Positions 1 through 5,049 of a stretch of DNA of 5,049 bases are shown here, in pieces. Both the position numbers and the translations under genes were made by a program. The notes beneath the pieces are model-generated. The model did no database searches, was not told where the DNA came from, and saw nothing but the letters and a program-made list of their open reading frames with translations. Source of the DNA: Chitinophaga pinensis. GTDB taxonomy: Bacteria > Bacteroidota > Bacteroidia > Flavobacteriales_D > Crocinitomicaceae. Within the stretch, counting starts at the first letter, position 1, and every line of letters starts with the position of its first letter. The stretch covers positions 1-5,049 of the forward strand of contig CAMATR010000175.1 in NCBI GenBank assembly GCA_945861175.1, read 5' to 3'.

Positions 1-85
1 GGATAAAGATACTTATTACAATTATGGAGGCTGGGTCCATTAAAATTTGAAGGGGATTTGGTAGGTTCATTAATTTATCAATCAT
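1..85 (-). CDS. Possible 5' end of a hypothetical membrane protein gene, cut by the window edge
   Basis: A minus-strand frame opens at an ATG (85-83) after an in-frame TAA (103-101) and runs 28 codons without a stop to the left edge. The predicted start is MIDKLMNLPNPLQ, with a second ATG at 70-68. The next stretch is strongly hydrophobic (residues about 18-28, PASIIVISIFI) and looks like the beginning of a membrane segment. It has the same orientation as every other gene here and starts 135 bases after the recombinase stop. I do not recognise the family. The main alternative is the exactly complementary plus-strand frame, which would be the tail of a gene ending at TAA 41-43 (last residues NYGGWVH). 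I prefer the minus-strand reading because of gene orientation and its hydrophobic pattern, but the fragment is too short to be sure. Confidence 0.35.
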   Translation of the reverse strand, partial: MIDKLMNLPNPLQILMDPASIIVISIFI

Positions 86-120
86 AATATTGGCGTTTGA
101 TTAGTATTTACAAATTTGCC

Positions 121-200
121 TATAACTAGTTTATACCCGCTATAAACTTGCGCTTATACAACCATATTTGGTTTGCTTTGGGAAGTTTTATAGCGTATAA
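121..200. repeat. Composite inverted repeat (foldback) beside the recombinase gene; candidate recombination site
   Basis: The left arm TTATACCCGCTATAAACTT (131-149) is the imperfect reverse complement of the right arm AAGTTTTATAGCGTATAA (183-200). They match except for one extra T on the right and two extra bases on the left. Nested inside, CAACC (159-163) pairs with GGTTTG (170-175) around a short AT-rich loop. Each outer arm is itself symmetric: TTATA-CCCGC-TATAA on the left and TTATA-GCG-TATAA on the right. Further near-palindromes are TATAA-CTAGT-TTATA (121-135) and TATAAACTTGCGCTTATA (141-158). Six TATAA/TTATA elements thus fall in 80 bases. No T-run follows the stem on either strand, so it is not an ordinary intrinsic terminator. 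Paired half-sites in inverted order with unpaired bases recall the layout of integron attC sites, but the canonical GTTRRRY/RYYYAAC ends are absent. Its place 20 bases beyond the recombinase stop makes it a candidate att site; that role is inferred. Confidence 0.6.
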
Positions 201-220
201 TCGCATAAAGATAAAATAAT

Positions 221-1366
221 TTATAAGTCGTCAAAAGGGCTCTTAATCAATTGAATATTCTTTGTGCTGACATGGGTGTAAATCTCCGTTGTCTTAGAAG
301 AATTATGCCCGAGTAATTCTTGAATATACCTGAGATCGGTTCCATTTTCTAATAAATGAGTGGCGTAACTATGCCGCAGCCAATGCAAGGTTACCGGCTT
401 TTTAATAGATGCTTTTTCCAAAGCATGATTCAATACAAGCTGAATACTTCGTTCGCTGTATTTGTCTCCAGCCTTTTGCCCCTCAAACAACCAAGTCATA
501 GGTTTATATGCCTTATAATACTCGCGAAGTATATCAATGATCTTCTCACTTATCGGAACAACCCTGTCCTTTTTGCCTTTCGACTGCCGGATCAATAGTA
601 GTTTTCGATCCGAATGCACATCTTTCAATGTTAAATTCAATAATTCACTTCTACGCAAACCGCATGCATAGATCAAGCTGAGCATCGCGCGGTGTTTTAA
701 ATTTATAGGTGCTTCAAGAATCGCTTTTACCTCTTCTTTACTGAGTACATTTGGCAAGCGTTTTTCGCTCCTCGGCCGGTGCAAATTGTCGAGCTCCATG
801 TTTTTATTGAAACGTTTCCGGTAAAACAACTTAATGGCATTGATCACCTGGTTTTGAAAACTCGAAGACAATCCTTTTCTCAAAATATAGTCATTGTTGA
901 ATCGGATCACATCGTCAGTATCCAATTCATCGATGCGTTTTTCTGAGCAAAACCTGAAAAAAGTCTTCAACGAATCACTGTAGGTTTTGATCGTATTCGG
1001 GCTGTATCTTTTAGATCGTAAGTAGTTTTCAAAATGAAGAAGTTGTTCCATATGCGCTTCAGTTAAAGCGGTCATTTCAGATGGGTTCGTATTCGAAACA
1101 GAATTCACTTTGCTATGGAATACTTGGCTCGATTGTCTGCTCTTTGCGTTGGTGACTGATTCTAAATTTACCCAAGCAATGCCTCGAAATTCTGAAAGAA
1201 GCAAATGAAGACTTTGGGGTTCATCAGGTAGCTGCCACATTTTCTTTTCCTTATTCCATTCAATGTGTGGCAGTGTTCTTAGTTTGCTGTATAGCTCATG
1301 GTCGAAAGCATGCTTCACAAAAAGCTTATTCGTTCCTTCGGAACGAGATACGTTGAGTTGTTTCAT
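221..1366 (-). CDS. XerC/XerD-like tyrosine recombinase (integrase) with an extra N-terminal domain
   Basis: This is a complete 381-residue site-specific tyrosine recombinase, which cuts and rejoins DNA through a 3'-phosphotyrosine intermediate. A SAM-like core-binding domain spans about 103-188 (SPNTIKTYSDSLKTFFRFC) and the catalytic domain about 205-370. By alignment to E. coli XerD the active-site residues are Arg238 (GLRRSEL), Lys263 (SKGKKDR), His328 and Arg331 (LHWLRHSYATHLL), His354 (LLGH) and the nucleophile Tyr363 (EIYTH); all are present, so it should be active. Residues 1-100 have no counterpart in XerD, which is about 300 residues long. They hold a small domain (LPHIEWNKEKKMWQLP near 32-47, FRGIAWVN at 60-67) and then a Ser/Asn-rich linker. 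From memory, similar N-termini occur in Bacteroidota integrases. The extra helix insert typical of integron IntI is not evident. The start is the first ATG after an in-frame stop. The gene follows the polysaccharide genes after 90 bases and ends 20 bases from a complex foldback. It is unlikely to be the housekeeping XerC or XerD. Confidence 0.93.
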   Translation of the reverse strand: MKQLNVSRSEGTNKLFVKHAFDHELYSKLRTLPHIEWNKEKKMWQLPDEPQSLHLLLSEFRGIAWVNLESVTNAKSRQSSQVFHSKVNSVSNTNPSEMTALTEAHMEQLLHFENYLRSKRYSPNTIKTYSDSLKTFFRFCSEKRIDELDTDDVIRFNNDYILRKGLSSSFQNQVINAIKLFYRKRFNKNMELDNLHRPRSEKRLPNVLSKEEVKAILEAPINLKHRAMLSLIYACGLRRSELLNLTLKDVHSDRKLLLIRQSKGKKDRVVPISEKIIDILREYYKAYKPMTWLFEGQKAGDKYSERSIQLVLNHALEKASIKKPVTLHWLRHSYATHLLENGTDLRYIQELLGHNSSKTTEIYTHVSTKNIQLIKSPFDDL

Positions 1367-1385
1367 TGGGTAAAGTTTTCTTACT

Positions 1386-1415
1386 TGAAGATAAGAAAAA
1401 AATAGGAGGTTCCAA
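1386..1415 (-). promoter_or_regulatory. Weak Bacteroidota-type promoter candidate for the recombinase
   Basis: Reading the minus strand, TTG (1415-1413) is followed after 19 bases by TATCTTCA (1393-1386). This resembles the Bacteroidota -33 TTG and -7 TAnnTTTG elements, with two mismatches in the -7 box. Transcription would start close to the ATG at 1366 and give a very short leader. It overlaps the terminator candidate in the same gap, so one of the two may be spurious. Confidence 0.2.
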
Positions 1416-1425
1416 AGGCTATTTT
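1396..1425 (-). terminator. Weak intrinsic terminator candidate after the ligase gene
   Basis: On the minus-strand transcript AAAATAG (1425-1419) can pair perfectly with CTATTTT (1405-1399) across a 13-base loop. The second arm runs into a stretch of seven U (1402-1396). The geometry fits a Rho-independent terminator closing the polysaccharide operon 32 bases past the ligase stop. However, the stem has only one G-C pair, so it would be weak and could allow read-through into the recombinase. Confidence 0.25.
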
Positions 1426-1456
1426 AAGTTCAAAGAAATATTCTAGTGAATAAATT

Positions 1457-2890
1457 TTAGTCTTGTATCTTTTTCTTCAGGCGAAGCTCAAGTGCAATTA
1501 CCATAGCACACATACCCCAAATAGGAATAGCGGCTTTATCTGTATCGAGAAAGTTATTGAGAATTCCGTGTACAAAATAGGTGGTCAAGGAAAGGATTAT
1601 AGCCAACAACAAAGTACGGATTTCAGTGTCTTCTGCGGGCCAACGATTGTAAAGTGTGATGCCCTTGTAAAAGATGGCAACTACCATTCCTATCATTAGA
1701 AGCATACCGATTAATCCCATTTCGGCTAATGGTCCTAAATATTCACTATGTGCATTCCCTAAGTCTCCAAAATTGGTGGAAATAATCGTAAGGTTCTCGG
1801 GGTGCTGGAATCGAGCATATTCAAAAGAATATGTGCCAGGGCCAAAACCAAAAAACGGGCGTTCTTTGAACATTTCTATAGCGCAGGTCCATCGATTTAT
1901 GCGCTCGAGGTTGGAAGCATCTGTCGAAACATTTGTTGCGGATTGTAATCGCTCACCAAATTCTTCTGTCGTATGCTCGTATTTATTTCGTTCAAGCTCC
2001 ATTTGAATGGCATCCCAGGAAAAGAATAGGATAATACTACTTATCATTACAGTAGTGGCAATAACCGAGAAGCGAACGCGAAATTTAATCAATATCAACA
2101 CTCCTAAAGCCGCCATTATACTTAGCCATGCAGCCCGAGTATAAGAAAAATAGAGGCCGATTAAGCTAATGAAAATAAAACCAATGGCGACTGCCTGAAC
2201 GAGTGGTGGATGTTTCTTTGAAAGATACAATCCAAAAAGCAGTGGAACAACCAAGGCGACAATTGCTCCATAAATTGTATGATCTTTGAAAAAAGGCCAC
2301 ATGACCCAATGACTTTCTTTTTCACCAAAATTATAGCCTGCGTGTAAAATCAGCGTGTACGAAATGGAGATTACCATTCCTATCGCAAATAACCACAGGA
2401 AAATGCGGATGTTCTTTGTTTTGCTAAAAAAGTAACTTCCTAAAAGTAAAATAGGAATTATAAACCACAAACGGGAGATCAAGAATTTAATTGAAACGAG
2501 AGGATTAGAACTCGTAATGGATGTAATTAATACCCAGCATAGATATAAGCCAACCACAATCACAATTGGATTTTTCCATATTTCAGAGTGAATTAATGGT
2601 TTTTTAATTTGCAGAACCAAGAAAAGCAACATAAAACCAACGAGCAATGGTTCTGTTGGAATAAATAAACCAAAGCTATCCGTCCATTCTTCAATATTAA
2701 TGGACAATGGAGTAAAAAAGGCTAAGCTTAAAAATGTCCATTCCGAATAGTAAATGGCAAAGTAAACTGCGAGCAAACCAAATGGAAACAGCGTGAAATA
2801 AGATTGATCTTTCCAAATCAGGAAGATGGAAAGTAGAATGTAGGCGAGTCCAGCAAGCAGGTGCCAACTATATTGCCTAATGAATTGCAC
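1457..2890 (-). CDS. O-antigen ligase / Wzy polymerase family membrane protein
   Basis: This 477-residue polytopic inner-membrane protein matches the O-antigen ligase family (WaaL/Wzy type). About 12-14 hydrophobic segments run from residue 9 to 292 and from 389 to 467. They are separated by one large soluble, probably periplasmic, loop at about 293-388. Family hallmarks are TRAAWLS (251-257), with a conserved Arg at 252 in the usual S/T-R-G/A position, the GFGPGTYSFEY stretch (347-357), and NAHSEYLGPLAEMGLIG (379-395) with His381 in the position of the conserved ligase histidine. Such enzymes transfer glycan from undecaprenyl diphosphate either to lipid A-core (ligase) or onto another repeat unit (polymerase). 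The sequence alone does not separate the two. Lying directly after a Wzz gene and near a flippase favours a Wzy-type polymerase. The start is GTG (2890-2888): an in-frame TGA lies just upstream and no ATG is available near the N-terminus. It begins one base after the Wzz stop, which implies translational coupling. Confidence 0.88.
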   Translation of the reverse strand: MQFIRQYSWHLLAGLAYILLSIFLIWKDQSYFTLFPFGLLAVYFAIYYSEWTFLSLAFFTPLSINIEEWTDSFGLFIPTEPLLVGFMLLFLVLQIKKPLIHSEIWKNPIVIVVGLYLCWVLITSITSSNPLVSIKFLISRLWFIIPILLLGSYFFSKTKNIRIFLWLFAIGMVISISYTLILHAGYNFGEKESHWVMWPFFKDHTIYGAIVALVVPLLFGLYLSKKHPPLVQAVAIGFIFISLIGLYFSYTRAAWLSIMAALGVLILIKFRVRFSVIATTVMISSIILFFSWDAIQMELERNKYEHTTEEFGERLQSATNVSTDASNLERINRWTCAIEMFKERPFFGFGPGTYSFEYARFQHPENLTIISTNFGDLGNAHSEYLGPLAEMGLIGMLLMIGMVVAIFYKGITLYNRWPAEDTEIRTLLLAIILSLTTYFVHGILNNFLDTDKAAIPIWGMCAMVIALELRLKKKIQD

Positions 2891-2894
2891 CTTA
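2888..2894 (-). other. Stop-start junction coupling the Wzz and ligase genes
   Basis: On the minus strand the sequence reads TAAGGTG: the Wzz stop TAA (2894-2892), one base, then the GTG start of the next gene (2890-2888). No strong Shine-Dalgarno sequence stands at the usual distance; the nearest purine-rich run is GAAGAAA, about 10-16 bases upstream inside the Wzz gene. Termination-reinitiation is therefore the likely way the ligase is translated. Confidence 0.7.
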
Positions 2895-3884
2895 CGAAAG
2901 TTTCTTCAGCTCGTTTAAACGATCTGAAATGAGCAACGTGAATAACGTAAATACAAATGCTCCAATGGTAACTAAAAGAACAATAATCAATCGCTTCGGC
3001 TTGTCTTTTTTGTCTGCGACAACTGCGCGCTCTACAACGAATTTATGGTTGAAAATAGAGTATGCGTCAGATTCAGCTTGTTCGTATGATACTTTAAAGA
3101 GTTCGAGTTGTGTGATTTTCTCTTTCAAGGAGAAATCAAGGGCATCGAAAGTAGAACCATATTTATTGTTGACATCAATGATTTTCTTGATTTCAGTTTT
3201 ATCTGCACCACCTGCACTTACCAATGCTTGAAACAATTCTGTTCGCCCATCTAAGGACATTACACCCATAGCGCTCAGTGTATCAAGACGATGCACCAAT
3301 TCCTCTCGTTCTTTTTCCAGCTGCTCTTTTTTACGTTTGTTAATTTCATAAGCTGGCCAGGTTCGTTCTGCTACCATGTTGTTTTTCACAGTATCGATGA
3401 GGTCAACGATTTTATTAGCCATGTCAGCGGCCAATTTCGCGTCACGATCGAGTACATCGATTTGGATGGATCCGTATCGTGTGCGAACAAACAAGAAATT
3501 GTCGTTATACGCTTTCACTAATTTATAATACTTATTGGCGTCATTTCCATCAATATCGTAATGTTTCATCAGATCAAATTCATAAACAATTTTATCTCTA
3601 ATGCGCGATGACGATAGAATTTGAACTAGCTGTTCTGCTTGTTCTTCCTCACCGAAATCCATCGCTGCTGCTTTTGCATTTCGCTGTTCCGAGAAGGAAA
3701 CGGTGCTTGTGGCCGCGGGGAAAACGATCGCCGTAGACCTGAAAATGGGAGTCATGACAAATGATGCAATCAAAGCAACCACACCAGCAACGCCGGAAAC
3801 TATCATTAGAATTTTGCGTTTTTTCCAAATGTAAATAAGCAGGTTTTGTCTTTGATTTTCCAGTTCTGTTGTTTGTTCAACCAT
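2892..3884 (-). CDS. Wzz-family polysaccharide chain-length determinant
   Basis: This 330-residue protein has the polysaccharide co-polymerase (Wzz) layout. It has a short cytoplasmic N-terminus, a first membrane helix at about 24-45, a large periplasmic domain at about 46-297, and a second membrane helix at about 298-319 preceded by a charged, proline-containing DKKDKPKR stretch. The segment just after the first helix (MTPIFRSTAIVFP, 44-56) is a typical Wzz entry motif. The segment TRYGSIQIDVLDRDAKLAAD (135-154) is the usual conserved periplasmic strand-helix. Highly charged helices at about 181-204 and 250-275 may form coiled coils. The C-terminus is only about 11 residues and carries no Walker or tyrosine-kinase domain, so this is the Wzz type rather than the Wzc type. 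The family sets the modal length of O-antigen, capsule or exopolysaccharide chains, working with the Wzy polymerase. The ATG at 3884-3882 follows a purine-rich AAAAGAAAAGAGA leader. Confidence 0.88.
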   Translation of the reverse strand: MVEQTTELENQRQNLLIYIWKKRKILMIVSGVAGVVALIASFVMTPIFRSTAIVFPAATSTVSFSEQRNAKAAAMDFGEEEQAEQLVQILSSSRIRDKIVYEFDLMKHYDIDGNDANKYYKLVKAYNDNFLFVRTRYGSIQIDVLDRDAKLAADMANKIVDLIDTVKNNMVAERTWPAYEINKRKKEQLEKEREELVHRLDTLSAMGVMSLDGRTELFQALVSAGGADKTEIKKIIDVNNKYGSTFDALDFSLKEKITQLELFKVSYEQAESDAYSIFNHKFVVERAVVADKKDKPKRLIIVLLVTIGAFVFTLFTLLISDRLNELKKLS

Positions 3885-3905
3885 TCTCTTTTCTTTTAAG
3901 AAGTG

Positions 3906-3934
3906 CGAAATTAGTTAAAAATCCGTGCTTTCAG
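3906..3934 (-). promoter_or_regulatory. Weak promoter candidate upstream of the Wzz gene
   Basis: In the 122-base gap before the Wzz start, the minus strand carries TAATTTCG (3913-3906), one mismatch from the Bacteroidota -7 consensus TAnnTTTG. An imperfect -33 element CTG (3934-3932) stands 18 bases upstream. The leader to the ATG would be about 15-20 bases. The -33 element falls inside the hairpin at 3929-3943, so a structure-dependent effect is possible but unproven. Confidence 0.22.
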
Positions 3935-3943
3935 GGACTGAAA
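3929..3943. repeat. Short perfect hairpin in the flippase-Wzz gap
   Basis: TTTCAG (3929-3934) and CTGAAA (3938-3943) form a perfect six-base stem around a three-base GGA loop. On the plus strand a run of six T follows five bases later; on the minus strand a run of five T follows about eight bases later. It may weaken transcription between the flippase and Wzz genes, but the spacing to the T-runs is not ideal for a terminator. Confidence 0.35.
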
Positions 3944-4006
3944 ATGATTTTTTGACTGACATTAAAACTAAAAAATGAGCGGAATATTTTATTGAAGTAG
4001 CAACTT

Positions 4007-5049
4007 CTAATTATTTTCTCGGAAGGTACGCAAGAGTGTTGGCAAATCAATTAAACGAATGATAAATAAACCAATCGTTCCAACAAATAGCATAAGCGGT
4101 AATAATAAGGAGCTTTTCAACCAAATTTGGCTGCAACAAAAAAGAAGAGCAGCAAAAGCTATGTAGTTGTGAAGATGAAGATTGCGCAGAGTTATCCTGA
4201 AGCGATAAGCACAAAGAATAAGCAGCGATATTGCCATAAGCGTTTGTGTTATTAAACAGGCCAAGGCAGCGCCTTTAGCGCCATAAACGGGAATGAGGAG
4301 TATATTCAGGAATATATTCAGGATTACGCCAATAAAAGCAATTAGATTCATCAATTTTAGCTCACCATTTGCAGTTAATAAAGTACCGAAAATTAAACTT
4401 GTTGACATACCAACAAAGGCCCACATAATCAATTGAAAAGGGAGAATTGTTTCAGTGATGTCTGCACTATAGATTGCTGATAAAATAATTTTGGCATTGA
4501 AATGGCACAAGAAAGCGATGAAAATAGAGCCACCTATAAGCAGTTTCCCTGCGGTTTTCAGCACTGGCAGCACTTTCTGTCGGTCTTCTTTTAATGTGCG
4601 GGAAAAAAGAGGTAAAAGCAGATTGGCGAAGATCATTCCAAACATGTAGAAAGCGTCCAATAAGCGAAATCCTTTTGCATAAATACCAGACTGAAAAGCA
4701 CCATTAGGATGCAATCGTTCCAATAATACCGAGTCACTTCGTGTGTAAAGCATCATCAATAAAAACAGTAAAGCAAAAGGATAACTTTTCCTCAGAATTG
4801 CTAACGAAAAAGGCTTGCTGAATGAAAGTTTAGGGAACCCAACATGCCGTATTAAGAGGCAAAAGGCAACAATTAAAGCGATGGCATATGCTGCAGTTTG
4901 AAGCCAGATAAACCACTCGATCTGAAAATCTTTCCCCTTCGTCATCAATAGGGTGCTTCCGCACAAAACGATTAGTAATAAGCGATCGAGCACTGAAATA
5001 AGGGCGTCAGTGCGAAAGAGCAATAAACCACCAAAATGACTTCTCAAAT
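4007..5049 (-). CDS. Polysaccharide flippase (Wzx/MOP superfamily), N-terminus missing
   Basis: The visible 346 residues belong to a polytopic membrane protein of the Wzx-like oligosaccharide flippase family, which moves undecaprenyl-linked repeat units across the inner membrane. Recognisable stretches are TRSDSVLLERL (102-112) followed by FQSGIYAKGFRLLDAFYM (118-135), the usual family signature with the Asp and the G-Y pair, and NIFLNILLIPVYGAKGAA (244-261), the conserved loop and helix of the C-terminal half. About ten hydrophobic segments are visible, at roughly 17-36, 46-66, 86-101, 131-149, 166-182, 202-225, 232-253, 257-281, 293-310 and 313-332. The family normally has 12-14 helices and 420-500 residues, so about 80-150 N-terminal residues are probably beyond the window. 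The first visible codon at 5047 is TTG and most likely an internal Leu, so the frame is left open to the edge. It ends with TAG, 122 bases before the Wzz start, and is probably part of the same surface-polysaccharide locus. Confidence 0.88.
   Translation of the reverse strand, partial: LRSHFGGLLLFRTDALISVLDRLLLIVLCGSTLLMTKGKDFQIEWFIWLQTAAYAIALIVAFCLLIRHVGFPKLSFSKPFSLAILRKSYPFALLFLLMMLYTRSDSVLLERLHPNGAFQSGIYAKGFRLLDAFYMFGMIFANLLLPLFSRTLKEDRQKVLPVLKTAGKLLIGGSIFIAFLCHFNAKIILSAIYSADITETILPFQLIMWAFVGMSTSLIFGTLLTANGELKLMNLIAFIGVILNIFLNILLIPVYGAKGAALACLITQTLMAISLLILCAYRFRITLRNLHLHNYIAFAALLFCCSQIWLKSSLLLPLMLFVGTIGLFIIRLIDLPTLLRTFRENN

Noticed and set aside
121..200. Ordinary bidirectional terminator
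   Set aside because: The stem is long, bulged and AT-rich with a nested inner stem, and no T-run follows on either strand.
121..200. CRISPR array
   Set aside because: The repeated units are 5-19 bases, mostly in inverted order, with no regular spacers and no cas gene nearby.
356..598. Plus-strand open frame of 80 codons
   Set aside because: It lies wholly inside the recombinase gene on the other strand, and its translation has no domain-like pattern.
221..1366. Identification as a true integron integrase (IntI)
   Set aside because: The spacing between the catalytic Lys region and the HxxR box leaves no room for the extra IntI helix insert, and the nearby foldback lacks canonical GTTRRRY/RYYYAAC ends.
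1463..2006. Two overlapping plus-strand open frames of 78 and 110 codons
   Set aside because: Both are antisense to the ligase-family gene, whose membrane segments and conserved motifs account for the composition.
2929..3521. Two plus-strand open frames of 100 and 76 codons
   Set aside because: Both are antisense to the Wzz gene, and neither has a convincing start region or recognisable motif.
3885..4006. JUMPstart/ops element for RfaH-type antitermination
   Set aside because: No match to the GGCGGTAGC core is seen on either strand of this gap.

Overview
The window looks like part of an AT-rich Bacteroidota chromosome (Flavobacteriia/Cryomorphaceae-like or a relative). Supporting this are an estimated GC content of about 40%, weak Shine-Dalgarno signals, purine-rich leaders, and protein families of the type common in that phylum. 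All well-supported genes lie on the minus strand, so transcription runs from right to left.

Right part (2892-5049): first comes the C-terminal portion of a Wzx-type polysaccharide flippase, whose N-terminus lies beyond the right edge. A 122-base gap follows, holding a small perfect hairpin and a weak promoter-like pair. Next is a complete Wzz-type chain-length determinant with two membrane anchors and no kinase domain.

Middle part (1457-2890): an O-antigen ligase/polymerase-family membrane protein starts with GTG one base after the Wzz stop codon, so the two are almost certainly translated from one message. Together the three genes cover export, length control and polymerisation or ligation of a surface polysaccharide. 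No glycosyltransferase or sugar-nucleotide gene is visible here.

Left part (1-1456): a complete tyrosine recombinase of 381 residues has all six catalytic residues and an extra N-terminal domain of about 70-100 residues. Just past its 3' end is an unusual 80-base foldback (121-200) built from repeated TATAA/TTATA half-sites, with two long inverted arms of 18-19 bases. It could be an attachment or recombination site for the enzyme. Beyond it, an open minus-strand frame from 85 to the left edge may be the start of another, probably membrane, gene.

The most interesting feature is the pairing of the recombinase with the foldback next to a surface-polysaccharide locus. This would fit a cassette-capturing (integron-like) or locus-rearranging system. 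The sequence shows the enzyme and the repeat structure; their functional link is inference.
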